Origin: Bradyrhizobium sp. Ai1a-2
GTDB taxonomy: Bacteria; Pseudomonadota; Alphaproteobacteria; Rhizobiales; Xanthobacteraceae
Assembly: GCF_000426245.1 (NCBI RefSeq)
Contig: NZ_AUEZ01000014.1
Location: forward strand, 62,001-126,000
DNA: 64,000 nt
Reading direction: 5' to 3'
In this document: piece after piece, positions 1-7,978 of the stretch
Numbering within the stretch: position 1 is the stretch's first letter
Layout of the letters: each line of letters begins with the position of its first letter
Made by a program: the position numbers and the translations under genes
Notes under the pieces: generated by a model
What the model was told of the DNA's origin: nothing
Databases searched by the model: none
Seen by the model: the letters and a program-made list of their open reading frames with translations, nothing else

Positions 1-938
1 GACGAATCGAAGACCTGGCCGTGCAGCTCGGTGTGATCGCCCATCCATCCGCCACTGCCCTGCAGAACGCCGTTCTGCTCGTGTTCGCGGGTGATCACGG
101 GCTGACGGAAGAAGGCGTTTCGCAATATCCGTCCGCCGTGACGGCCGCGATGGTGAGGACCTATCTCGCAGGTCGCGCCAGCGCCAACGCTTTTGCGGCC
201 GCCTCAGACGTCAGGATCCGCGTCGTGGATGCCGGCGTCGCCAGCGAGCTGCCGTCCCATCCCGACCTCCTCAGCATCAAGATTCGGGCCGGCACTGCGA
301 ATTCTGCGCGCGAGGCGGCCATGTCGGCCCAGGAAGCGCACAAGGCGCTCGCGGCCGGCTTTGCCATAGCTTCCAGCGAAATCGAGGCAGGCGCCGACAT
401 CATCGCGCTCGGCGAGATGGGAATAGGCAACACGGCCTCTTCCGCACTTCTGGTGCATCGGCTGGCGCCCGCTCCGCTGGACGATTGCATCGGCGTCGGC
501 GCCGGCCAGGACGAACCGGGTATCGCGCGCAAGCGCGCTGCCATCCACAAGGCAGCCAATCGCAGCGATGCAACGGCGCCGTTCGAGGTGCTCAGAGAAT
601 TCGGCGGCCTCGAGATCGCGATGATGGCGGGCGCAGCGCTTGGCGCAGCGGCACATCGCCGTCCGGTCGTCATCGACGGCTTCATTTCGTCTGCCGCCGC
701 CCTTGTCGCCGTCAGGCTGGCGCCGGCGACGCGCGACTATTGCGTTTTCGCACATCGATCGGCCGAAAAGGGTCACGACATTGTGCTGGCGGCGCTTCAG
801 GCGCGGCCGTTGCTTGCTCTCGACATGAGACTTGGCGAGGGCACCGGCGCGTTGCTGGCGGTCCCGCTGGTGCGGGCGGCATCCCGCCTGCTGACCGACG
901 TCGCCGACTTAAGCGATGTGCTGGAGGGAAGGATCTAG
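1..938 (+). CDS. cobT: Nicotinate-nucleotide--dimethylbenzimidazole phosphoribosyltransferase CobT, 5' end missing
   Basis: The enzyme moves phosphoribose from nicotinate mononucleotide to 5,6-dimethylbenzimidazole, giving alpha-ribazole phosphate for the lower ligand of cobalamin. The reading frame is already open at base 3, with in-frame codons before a GTG at 21, so the true start lies left of the window and about 30 to 40 residues are missing. The VFAGDHGLTEEGVS block and the C-terminal LGEGTGALLA, which carries the Glu known as the catalytic base in CobT, identify the family. The stop codon at 936-938 directly abuts the ATG of cobS, so the two are surely co-transcribed. No unusual residues were seen in the part present. 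Confidence 0.95.
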   Translation, partial: RIEDLAVQLGVIAHPSATALQNAVLLVFAGDHGLTEEGVSQYPSAVTAAMVRTYLAGRASANAFAAASDVRIRVVDAGVASELPSHPDLLSIKIRAGTANSAREAAMSAQEAHKALAAGFAIASSEIEAGADIIALGEMGIGNTASSALLVHRLAPAPLDDCIGVGAGQDEPGIARKRAAIHKAANRSDATAPFEVLREFGGLEIAMMAGAALGAAAHRRPVVIDGFISSAAALVAVRLAPATRDYCVFAHRSAEKGHDIVLAALQARPLLALDMRLGEGTGALLAVPLVRAASRLLTDVADLSDVLEGRI

Positions 939-1718
939 ATGAGCCTGGATCGTTTTCGCGACGCGGTCCGATTCCTCACGATCATCCCTGTCGGGGCTTC
1001 GAACGATGCGACCGATTCCGAGTGGCTGGTCCGCTCGGCACAATTCTTCCCGCTGGTCGGCGCGATCGTTGGTCTCGTTTCGGCGGCGGCACTACTGCTC
1101 GCATCCCTCGTATTGGGGCCCGTGATCGCGGCGCTGATCGCGATGCTGGCAAGCATCCTCATCACCAGCGGCTTCCACGAGGACGGGCTGGCCGATACCG
1201 CTGACGGCTTTGGCGGCGGCTGGACCGTCGAACAGCGCCTCACCATCATGAAGGACAGCAGGATCGGGACCTATGGCACGCTCGCACTGATTTTCGCGAT
1301 TGCATTGCGCGTGGCGGCGATCGCCGAGATGCCGACATGGATTGCTGCAGCGGCGCTGATTGCGAGCGGAGCCGCCGGCCGAGCCGTGGTGCTGCCGGTC
1401 GTCGGCTGGATGAAATACGCGGGCAACACGTCGGCGATGAAGGTCGCCTATGCGCCCTCTCCGCTCCGGGCGCGCGAAATCGCCTTTGCGGCGATCGTGG
1501 TGCTGCTCGCGCTGGCACCGCTGGCGGCGACCTCCACGCGTTTTCCGTTCGAAGCCCTTGTCGGCATCTGCTGCGGCATCGTCCTCGCAGTCGTGATCGC
1601 ATTATGGTCGCGACGGTTGATCGGAGGCTATACCGGCGATGTGCTGGGGGCCATCGAGCAGGTGTTCGAGATCGGCTTCCTGCTCGGTGTCGCCGCCGTC
1701 ATCCGGTCCGCGATCTGA
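939..1718 (+). CDS. cobS: Adenosylcobinamide-GDP ribazoletransferase CobS
   Basis: This is the integral-membrane cobalamin synthase that joins adenosylcobinamide-GDP to alpha-ribazole (phosphate), the step after CobT. The 259-residue length is normal. The acidic motif GFHEDGLADTADGFGGG near residues 77-93 is the family signature, probably the Mg-binding site, and several hydrophobic membrane helices follow. The ATG starts on the base after the cobT stop, which implies translational coupling. A small unknown gene follows 22 bases downstream in the same direction, so the cobalamin block and the cobalt-transport genes may be read together. Confidence 0.95.
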   Translation: MSLDRFRDAVRFLTIIPVGASNDATDSEWLVRSAQFFPLVGAIVGLVSAAALLLASLVLGPVIAALIAMLASILITSGFHEDGLADTADGFGGGWTVEQRLTIMKDSRIGTYGTLALIFAIALRVAAIAEMPTWIAAAALIASGAAGRAVVLPVVGWMKYAGNTSAMKVAYAPSPLRAREIAFAAIVVLLALAPLAATSTRFPFEALVGICCGIVLAVVIALWSRRLIGGYTGDVLGAIEQVFEIGFLLGVAAVIRSAI

Positions 1719-1740
1719 GCGACGAACAACGGGAGGTTCG

Positions 1741-2040
1741 ATGTCTGACGAAGGCGAACCGATCTGGCGGAACGACATTGATTCGCTCGCGTTCCGCCCC
1801 TCCGGACATGGCGGCATCTGCGTCATCCACCGGCGCGCGTTCCGGACGCTGCTGGGTCGCAGCCCTTCGCCGCAGCAGAGCATCGACTTCTACCTGATGC
1901 ACCGGGATTCGTTCGAAGCCGCGGCCCGCGCCAAGCTGGCCGCCAAAGACATCCGGGACACGGAGAACTTTCATCTCACCAGCCGCGACGTCCGCCGCCA
2001 CTTGAAAAATTCGGTCGCATCGGGCGATACCGTGGGCTAG
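1741..2040 (+). CDS. Conserved small hypothetical protein, 99 aa
   Basis: I do not recognise a named family. The protein is soluble, has no signal peptide or membrane segment, and is rich in charged residues. Notable stretches are GHGGICVIHRRAFRTLLG near residues 23-40 and the basic C-terminal part TSRDVRRHLKNS. The ATG at 1741 is chosen because GGGAGG lies six bases upstream; the frame is open further upstream but that part overlaps cobS. It sits between cobS and cbtB on the same strand with short gaps, so it probably belongs to the same transcript, but that alone says nothing about function. DUF1289 and DUF1488 were considered and do not fit. Confidence 0.7.
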   Translation: MSDEGEPIWRNDIDSLAFRPSGHGGICVIHRRAFRTLLGRSPSPQQSIDFYLMHRDSFEAAARAKLAAKDIRDTENFHLTSRDVRRHLKNSVASGDTVG

Positions 2041-2065
2041 AATGAGTGACCGAACGAGGATCATC

Positions 2066-2248
2066 ATGCAGCAGACGCAGTCAGCCAATCTTACAACCGT
2101 TGCAACCGGAACGAATGTCGTCGTTCAGGCCGTTCTGGCGATGGCCCTTGGTCTGTTCGTCGTCGGCATGGTCGGCTTTTCGCATATCAGCGCCGTCCAT
2201 AACGCCGCCCACGATGTGCGCCACGCCAACGCTTTCCCCTGTCACTAA
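2066..2248 (+). CDS. cbtB: Cobalt transporter subunit CbtB
   Basis: A 60-residue protein with one membrane helix (about residues 20-42) followed by a histidine-rich tail, HNAAHDVRHANAFPCH, that fits the metal-binding end of CbtB. CbtB works with CbtA as a predicted cobalt uptake system for cobalamin synthesis. The ATG at 2066 is preferred over one at 2042 because GAGGA lies about seven bases before it. cbtA follows after six bases. No cobalamin riboswitch fits in the 25 bases between the previous gene and this start, so any B12 control must act further upstream in the operon. Confidence 0.9.
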   Translation: MQQTQSANLTTVATGTNVVVQAVLAMALGLFVVGMVGFSHISAVHNAAHDVRHANAFPCH

Positions 2249-2254
2249 CGACAG

Positions 2255-2962
2255 ATGCACGTCTTCAGATCGATCGTGTTTGCGGCATCACTTGCCGGAC
2301 TGATCGTTGGCGCGCTGATATCGGTCGTCCAGTTCTTCGGAACGGTGCCGCTGATCCAGAAGAGCGAGGTCTACGAGAAAGCCGCGGCCAGTGCGGAACA
2401 CAAGGCCTCCCATTCCAGCGGTGGTGAAGCGGATCACCATCACGATGCGGAATGGGAGCCCGAAGAGGGCTTCCAGCGCAACGCCCTGACCGTCGCCGCC
2501 AACATCCTGACCGCAATCGGCTTTGGCCTCCTGCTCACCGGCATCTACGCACTTCGGCAACGACCGGTCCATTGGCGTGATGGTCTGTTTTGGGGCCTTG
2601 CCGGGTTCGCCGTTTTTGTTGCGGCCCCCGGTCTCGGCCTGCCTCCGGAACTGCCGGGTCTGCCTGTCGCCGACCTCACCGCGCGGCAGACCTGGTGGAT
2701 CGCAACTGCGGCCCTGACGGCATCAGCGCTCTACCTCCTGATCCTGCGCTCGGAGCCATGGGCTGCGGTCCTCGGGCTGATACTCATTATCGTGCCGCAT
2801 CTTGTCGGCGCGCCTGTTGCGCCCGAGTCCCATACCGGAGTGCCGGCCACCCTCTCGCACCAGTTCGTGGTGACCGTCGTGCTCACCGGCCTTCTGTTCT
2901 GGAGTCTGCTCGGCGTCGCAACGAGCCTCGCGTTCGAGAGAGTATCAAGACAACGAAGTTAG
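2255..2962 (+). CDS. cbtA: Cobalt transporter CbtA
   Basis: The 235-residue product has five to six predicted membrane segments, the normal size and shape for CbtA. Between the first two helices (about residues 48-72) is a hydrophilic stretch with a His cluster, EADHHHDAEWEPEE, that could bind metal. Together with CbtB it is thought to import cobalt for the cobalamin pathway represented by cobT and cobS just upstream. The start has no clear Shine-Dalgarno sequence but lies six bases after cbtB, so translation is probably coupled. The next gene is convergent, 38 bases beyond the stop. Confidence 0.9.
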   Translation: MHVFRSIVFAASLAGLIVGALISVVQFFGTVPLIQKSEVYEKAAASAEHKASHSSGGEADHHHDAEWEPEEGFQRNALTVAANILTAIGFGLLLTGIYALRQRPVHWRDGLFWGLAGFAVFVAAPGLGLPPELPGLPVADLTARQTWWIATAALTASALYLLILRSEPWAAVLGLILIIVPHLVGAPVAPESHTGVPATLSHQFVVTVVLTGLLFWSLLGVATSLAFERVSRQRS

Positions 2963-3000
2963 GCGGCCGGTCGTTCTGCAGCGTGGCGCAGCGACGCTCC

Positions 3001-4056
3001 TCACCGGAATTGCCAGCACCAGGATGGATCGCCGCGATCACGGCGCTCCGCCACGTCGACACGCATAAAACGATCGTGCGCGAGCGCCGCACCGACCCAG
3101 AGTTCATTCCAGGCGTCGAACACCACTGGGGACAGCGGCCCGCGTTCTGCCATCAGGCGCCATGAGGTCTGCCGTACCGTCGCGGTCGCGCCCTGCACAC
3201 GCAACTCGGCGTCATCGCCCTGCCCACGGGCAATGCGAGCGAACGCGCCGGCGAAGCCCTCAGCGCCGGGATCGACACCGCCGAGCAGCGAAGCGACGTC
3301 GTCAAAAGTATGCATCCCCACCAGGCGCGCTGCAGCGCCGGCAAGGTGACCGCCCTCCTCGGGACCGAGCACAGCGATGGTCTCGGGCACGATCGAGGTG
3401 ATGTATTCCATCGCGTAGTTGCGCAGGACTTTCTGAAGGCGCTCTTCAGGCCAGGTGTTTTCCGGAAGCCGCGGCGCAAGATCAGTACGAAATGGCGGAC
3501 ATTGCTCGCCGGGCGAGAACTGCAGCCGCTCATCGGGGGTGAGGTCGTGATCCCACTCCTTGTAGTATCCCTCCAGCCCGGGCTGTCCGTCGACCGTCTG
3601 GCCTGTGCAGACGAAGCCCAGCCGCGGATTGCCGAGGACGACGCCGTTATTGGCATGCCATCCTCGCAGCATCGCGCGCGACACCTCCGATGGGATGCCG
3701 CAAATCGCGGTGCCCGACCAGATCCACCGCGGCGGCGGATATCGTACCCAGGCCTTCTGGTCGCTCTCATAGACATACTCGACCTTCACGCCGCCGACCT
3801 GGTTCGAAAGATAATGGTACTGCGCGCAGGCCACCGCGTGCGGAAGCTTGTCGAGCCCGAGCTTTTTCAACCCGGGAACGAAGCGAGCGAGTTGCTGACG
3901 CCGGAAGGTGCGGAACACCACCTCCGCCGCGCGCGCGGTGCCGGCGCGGGACGCCAGCATCAGGATGAGGCCCGTCAGATAGGAATGGTAGATCAGTTCG
4001 ACGGCCCGATAGGCGGCCACGTCATCCTTGGCTCGGCTCTCCGCGCGTTCGCTCAA
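3001..4056 (-). CDS. Uncharacterised 351-aa protein coupled to a TetR regulator
   Basis: I cannot assign a family. The protein looks soluble, has no signal peptide, and contains a conserved-looking block rich in aromatic residues and glycine around residues 105-180 (WIWSGTAICGIPSEVSR, then LGFVCTGQTVDG and GYYKEWDHDLTPDE). Two Cys occur in that block (CGIP, FVCTG). Its start overlaps the stop of the upstream TetR gene by four bases (ATGA), so the two are translationally coupled. It faces the binding-protein/crotonase/oxidoreductase genes across one regulatory region and may act in the same catabolic route. An enzyme acting on the transported compound is only a guess. Confidence 0.75.
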   Translation of the reverse strand: MSERAESRAKDDVAAYRAVELIYHSYLTGLILMLASRAGTARAAEVVFRTFRRQQLARFVPGLKKLGLDKLPHAVACAQYHYLSNQVGGVKVEYVYESDQKAWVRYPPPRWIWSGTAICGIPSEVSRAMLRGWHANNGVVLGNPRLGFVCTGQTVDGQPGLEGYYKEWDHDLTPDERLQFSPGEQCPPFRTDLAPRLPENTWPEERLQKVLRNYAMEYITSIVPETIAVLGPEEGGHLAGAAARLVGMHTFDDVASLLGGVDPGAEGFAGAFARIARGQGDDAELRVQGATATVRQTSWRLMAERGPLSPVVFDAWNELWVGAALAHDRFMRVDVAERRDRGDPSWCWQFR

Positions 4057-4694
4057 TTCTTCTTCTCCAAACCAGCGACCACGAAATCCGCGATCGATTC
4101 CGCCAGGCGTTTCTTGGCGGCTTGCGTTTCGCCGGGACGTGGCTGGTACCAGCGCGAGGTCCAGTTCAGGGCGCCAAGCAGCGGCTTCGCGGCGAGCTTG
4201 GCGTCGACAGATCGGAATTGGCCCGAAGCTACGCCATCCCTGATCACCCGGATATAGAGGTTCTCGTTGGCCTCGCGCAGCGCAGCGACGTCGGCAAGCT
4301 CTGCCCTCTCGCTCTCGTTCGTGCGCTCCAGAAGATGCAGTTCCAGCCCCTGCGCGATCACGCGCAGATAAGGCAGGTGATCGATGACCAGGACAGTATG
4401 GGCAACCGCCATGCCGTGCAGGCGGTCGCGCGCGGAAGCCGCCGTCTCGAAAGATGGCCGGATCGCCGCCTGTGTCAGTTCCATGCCGCGGCGGTGCACG
4501 GCGAAGAACAACTCGGACTTGCTTCGGTAATAATAATAGATCGCCCCTTTGGTCGAGCCGATCTCGTCGCTCACCCGGTCCAGCGACGTGGCAGCGAAGC
4601 CCTGGCGCATGAAAGCGCGCGCGGCAGCGTCGAGAATGTCGATCCTACGATCGGCCAACGCCTCGCCGGTCTCTATCCTGCCAAGTTTGCTCAA
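4053..4694 (-). CDS. TetR/AcrR-family transcriptional repressor
   Basis: The N-terminal helix-turn-helix (RIDILDAAARAFMRQGF, then LDRVSDEIGSTKGAIYYYY) is classic TetR. The rest is the all-helical ligand-binding and dimer domain. I place the start at the TTG at 4694 because AGGAGGGG lies eight bases upstream of it. An ATG at 4736 keeps the frame open but would put the start codon inside the operator repeat at 4733-4747. Length from the TTG is 213 residues. It precedes the unknown 351-residue gene and diverges from the binding-protein operon, so it probably represses both. The ligand may be an acyl-CoA or the transported compound, an inference from the neighbouring crotonase. Confidence 0.9.
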   Translation of the reverse strand: MSKLGRIETGEALADRRIDILDAAARAFMRQGFAATSLDRVSDEIGSTKGAIYYYYRSKSELFFAVHRRGMELTQAAIRPSFETAASARDRLHGMAVAHTVLVIDHLPYLRVIAQGLELHLLERTNESERAELADVAALREANENLYIRVIRDGVASGQFRSVDAKLAAKPLLGALNWTSRWYQPRPGETQAAKKRLAESIADFVVAGLEKKN

Positions 4695-4732
4695 GAGATG
4701 CCCCTCCTGCGCCACGCGCATTTGACATCCAA

Positions 4733-4771
4733 ACATACTACTCGGTAGGCTGAAAACATACTACTCAGTAT
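4733..4771. promoter_or_regulatory. Tandem operator between the TetR gene and the binding-protein operon
   Basis: Two 15-base direct repeats that differ at one base, ACATACTACTCGGTA (4733-4747) and ACATACTACTCAGTA (4756-4770), are spaced 23 bases apart. The second contains a perfect dyad, ATACT-ACTC-AGTAT (4758-4771); the first is an imperfect copy. Position and symmetry fit a TetR-dimer operator controlling both divergent transcripts. A spacing of about two helical turns would put two dimers on the same face of the DNA. Confidence 0.65.
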
Positions 4772-4927
4772 CTAAGAATAACACCGCGGCGCCCCATGCA
4801 TTCGCGCCCGCGTCGCCCAGGGCCGGACAGCGCGAGATCCTTATCGAACATGGCTGATCGCAAATTGTGATCGACCGCCTGTCGAAGACGGAACGGTGAT
4901 CGACGCAGACTAAAGGGAGGTAAGAAA

Positions 4928-6145
4928 ATGAAAGCAAGAGCAACAACGAGTGCCATTGTGGCCGGGCTTTTCGCCAGCCTGATGGCATCCTCCGCGGTCG
5001 CACAGGTGTCCGACAATGTCGTGCGCATCGGCATCCTCAACGACATGACCGGGATCTATGCCGACGCGGGCGGAAAGGGCTCGATCCTCGCGGCGCAACT
5101 CGCGGCCGAGGATTTCGGCGACAAGGTCGCCGGCGCGCCGATCGAGGTCATCTCGGCCGACCACGCCAACAAGCCCGATATCGCCGCCAATCTGGCGCGC
5201 CAGGAATATGACGCGCAGGGCGTCGACGTCATCGCCGATGGCGGATCGTCGGCGGCGGCGCTCGCGATGCAGAACGTTTCGCGCGAGCGCAAGAAGATCA
5301 TCCTGATGTCAGGTCCTGCGACCGCCGAGATCACCGGAAAGGCCTGTTCGCCCTACAGCTTTCACTGGATGTACGACACCTACGCGCTCGCCGCCGCTCC
5401 CCCGGAAGGGGTCTTGAAGCGCGGCGGTGACACCTGGTTCTTCATCACCGCTGACTATGCGTTCGGCAAGTCGATGGAGAGCGAGGCGACCAAGCGCGTC
5501 GTGGCCAGCGGAGGCAAGGTCATCGGCGGCGTCCGTGCACCGCTCGACACGCCCGACTTCTCCTCGTTCCTGCTTCAGGCGCAGGGCTCCGGAGCCAAGG
5601 TGCTTGCGCTCGCCACCGCCGGCAGCGACACCAGCAACGCGATCAAGCAGGCGCAGGAATACAATGTGATCGGCCCCAACACGCAGGTCGTGACCTTCCT
5701 GATGTTCATCAACGACGTCGACGCCATGGGCCTGAAGAACGGACAGGGTCTGGTCTCCTCGACGACCTACTATCACGACCTCGACGACGGCAGCCGCGCC
5801 TTCGCCAAGCGCTTCTGGGACAAGATGGGCCGGCCGCCATCGATCGTGCAGGCTGGCGTCTACAGCTCCGTGGTCCATTATCTGAAAGCGGTCGCCGCGA
5901 CCGGAACCGACGATGGGACCAAGGTGGCCGCCAAGATGCGCGAGATGCCCGTCGAGGACGCGTTCACCCATGGTGCGAAGATCCGCGCGGATGGCCGCTT
6001 GCTGCGCGATCTCTACGTGACCGAGGTCAAGAAGCCGGAGGAGTCGAAGGGCCCCTGGGACTACTGGAAGATCGTCGCGACGATTCCGGGCGAGAAAGCC
6101 TGGCGCCCCGTCGACGAAAGCGAGTGTCCACTCTTGACCCACTGA
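4928..6145 (+). CDS. ABC transporter substrate-binding protein (branched-chain amino acid type)
   Basis: A 405-residue periplasmic protein of the Peripla_BP_6 (LivJ-like) family. A Sec signal peptide covers about residues 1-25 (cleavage near SSAVAQ), followed by the typical opening VRIGILNDMTGIYAD. A strong ribosome site, GGGAGG, precedes the ATG. No permease or ATPase of its own lies beside it, so it must share a transporter encoded elsewhere or serve as a sensor. It heads a three-gene run with a crotonase-like and a quinone-oxidoreductase-like gene, opposite a TetR regulator. Members of this family in such settings often bind aromatic or other carboxylic acids, but the ligand cannot be read from sequence. 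Confidence 0.9.
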   Translation: MKARATTSAIVAGLFASLMASSAVAQVSDNVVRIGILNDMTGIYADAGGKGSILAAQLAAEDFGDKVAGAPIEVISADHANKPDIAANLARQEYDAQGVDVIADGGSSAAALAMQNVSRERKKIILMSGPATAEITGKACSPYSFHWMYDTYALAAAPPEGVLKRGGDTWFFITADYAFGKSMESEATKRVVASGGKVIGGVRAPLDTPDFSSFLLQAQGSGAKVLALATAGSDTSNAIKQAQEYNVIGPNTQVVTFLMFINDVDAMGLKNGQGLVSSTTYYHDLDDGSRAFAKRFWDKMGRPPSIVQAGVYSSVVHYLKAVAATGTDDGTKVAAKMREMPVEDAFTHGAKIRADGRLLRDLYVTEVKKPEESKGPWDYWKIVATIPGEKAWRPVDESECPLLTH

Positions 6146-6164
6146 GGCGAGGAGCGCGTCGGGT

Positions 6165-6938
6165 ATGACGGAGAGCCGCAAGCTGCTGGTCGAGAACGAC
6201 GGCCCGGTGACGATCATCACCATCAATCGTCCGGAAGTCCGCAATGCCATCGACAACGAGACCGCGGCTGAGTTGACCAAGGCGCTGCGCGCGTTCGACA
6301 GCGCCTCCGATCAGGCGGTCGCGGTGCTGACAGGCGCCGGAGGACACTTCTGCGCTGGCGCCGACCTGAAGGAACTCGCGGCCGGCCGCGAATATAAGCC
6401 TTGGGCGGGTGATCCCGACGGTCCGTGTCACGACCTGCTCGGAAAGCCGGTCATCGCTGCCGTGGCGGGTTATGCGTGCGCCGGCGGGCTCGGTATCGCC
6501 TTGCGATGCGACCTGCGCGTCGCCGAGGAAAGTGCGACCTTCGCCGTGCTGTCGCGGCGATGGGGCGTTCCCATGAGCGACGGCACGACCGTACGGCTGC
6601 CTCGCCTCATTGGTGCCGGGCGCGCCCTCGATATGCTGCTGACGGCGAAGAAGGTATCGGGCGCCGAAGCAGTCGCGATGGGGCTTGCCGACCGGCTGGT
6701 GCCGACTGGACAAGCCCTCCCCGCTGCCGTCGCGCTCGCGCACGAGATCGCGGCCTTCCCGCAGATCGCGATGCGCTCGGACCGGATGTCGGCGATCCGC
6801 CAGTGGAATCTGTCCGAGGAGGAAGCTCTCGCGCTGGAGACGAGCCTCTCCGTGGAGGCTCGTCGGAAGGAGGCGCGCGGTGGTGCCACGCGTTTCGCGT
6901 CCGGCGCGGGACGTCATGGCGCGATCGAGAAGGACTAG
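6165..6938 (+). CDS. Crotonase / enoyl-CoA hydratase family protein lacking the usual catalytic glutamates
   Basis: The 257-residue length and the oxyanion-hole motifs HFCAGADLKEL and AGYACAGGLGIAL show the crotonase fold, which acts on acyl-CoA thioesters. Compared with rat enoyl-CoA hydratase, the position of Glu144 is a Gly (AGGLGIAL) and that of Glu164 is a Ser (FAVLS). The next segment, RRWGVPMSDGTTVRLPRL, is typical of a separate crotonase subfamily often annotated only as enoyl-CoA hydratase. Hydration by the textbook mechanism is therefore unlikely; isomerase or hydrolase chemistry is possible. The gene lies 19 bases after the binding-protein gene and three bases before the oxidoreductase gene. 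Confidence 0.88.
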   Translation: MTESRKLLVENDGPVTIITINRPEVRNAIDNETAAELTKALRAFDSASDQAVAVLTGAGGHFCAGADLKELAAGREYKPWAGDPDGPCHDLLGKPVIAAVAGYACAGGLGIALRCDLRVAEESATFAVLSRRWGVPMSDGTTVRLPRLIGAGRALDMLLTAKKVSGAEAVAMGLADRLVPTGQALPAAVALAHEIAAFPQIAMRSDRMSAIRQWNLSEEEALALETSLSVEARRKEARGGATRFASGAGRHGAIEKD

Positions 6939-6941
6939 CGC

Positions 6942-7955
6942 ATGCGGGCGGTGATCGGGCGTCAATTCGGCGGCATCGACGATTTATCCCTCGAAGATGT
7001 TCCGAGTCCTACTCTCGAAGCCGGAACAGTTCGGATTTCGGTGCGCGCCGCCGGAGTAAGCTTCGCCAATCTTCTGTTCATTGCAGGCCAGCACCAAAAC
7101 CGTCCATCGCTGCCGTTCATTCCGGGAACGGAAGTCGCCGGCACCGTAACCGAAATCGCGCCGGATGCCGCGACGACGCTGCGGATCGGCGATCGGGTCT
7201 GCGCCGGACTGCCTTCGGGAGGATTTGCCGAGGAGGCGATCGTCGATGCCGCGAACGTCTTCAAGATTCCGGACTCGCTGAGCTTCGCCGGCGCCACGCT
7301 ATTCCCGACGATCTACGCCACTGCCTTTGCAGGCCTGGCATGGCGGGCAAATCTCAAGCCCGGGGAAACCCTCCTGGTCCATGGCGCTGCGGGCGCGAGC
7401 GGGCTCGCCGCCGTCGAGATCGGCCGAGCGCTCGGCGCGCGCGTGATCGCGACCGCGGGCGGAGAACGCAAGACCGCTGTGGCCGCGGACTATGGCGCGC
7501 ATCACGTGATCGATTACAAGCGCGACGATTTTCGCAAGTCCGTGCTCGAGATCACCGACGGCCGCGGCGCCGATGTCGTATTCGATCCGGTCGGTGGCGA
7601 CGTCTTCGACAACTCCTTGCGCTGCATCGCTCCGCTCGGCCGCCTGCTGCCGATCGGCTTCGCATCCGGCCGCATTCCCCAAATCCCTGCAAACATCATC
7701 CTGGTCAAGAACCTCACCGTGATCGGCCTTTATTGGGGTTTCTACATGGCGTGGGGCAAGTCGAAGGCGGACGCAGTCTTGCGTGCGAAAGTGAAAACCC
7801 TGTTCGAGGAACTGTTCGCACTTCACGAAGCAGGCAAGCTTCGCGCGCCTGTCGATCGGACGCTCCCCTTGCCACAATTCGCAGACGCCCTTCGACGGGT
7901 CGAGCGCCGTGAAGTCATCGGCAAGATCGTTCTCGCGCCGACAGATCGGGAATGA
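6942..7955 (+). CDS. NADPH:quinone oxidoreductase-like protein (zinc-free MDR family)
   Basis: A 337-residue medium-chain dehydrogenase/reductase. The N-terminal GroES-like half opens with MRAVIGRQFGG. The nucleotide-binding half has LLVHGAAGASGLAAVEIG (about residues 143-160), the form seen in the QOR branch. The structural-zinc Cys cluster of alcohol dehydrogenases is absent. It probably reduces an enone, quinone or enoyl-CoA with NADPH. The start is three bases after the crotonase stop, so the two proteins are made together and may carry out successive steps on a CoA ester. The gene ends 24 bases before a convergent gene. Confidence 0.9.
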   Translation: MRAVIGRQFGGIDDLSLEDVPSPTLEAGTVRISVRAAGVSFANLLFIAGQHQNRPSLPFIPGTEVAGTVTEIAPDAATTLRIGDRVCAGLPSGGFAEEAIVDAANVFKIPDSLSFAGATLFPTIYATAFAGLAWRANLKPGETLLVHGAAGASGLAAVEIGRALGARVIATAGGERKTAVAADYGAHHVIDYKRDDFRKSVLEITDGRGADVVFDPVGGDVFDNSLRCIAPLGRLLPIGFASGRIPQIPANIILVKNLTVIGLYWGFYMAWGKSKADAVLRAKVKTLFEELFALHEAGKLRAPVDRTLPLPQFADALRRVERREVIGKIVLAPTDRE

Positions 7956-7978
7956 CAGACCGACCGCTGCACCCGACT

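Noticed and set aside
1..2065. Cobalamin riboswitch for the cob/cbt genes
   Set aside because: No intergenic space large enough exists inside this part; any riboswitch would lie left of the window.
6425..7912. 495-codon plus-strand frame across the crotonase and oxidoreductase genes
   Set aside because: Very Arg-rich translation in the wrong frame of two well-supported genes.
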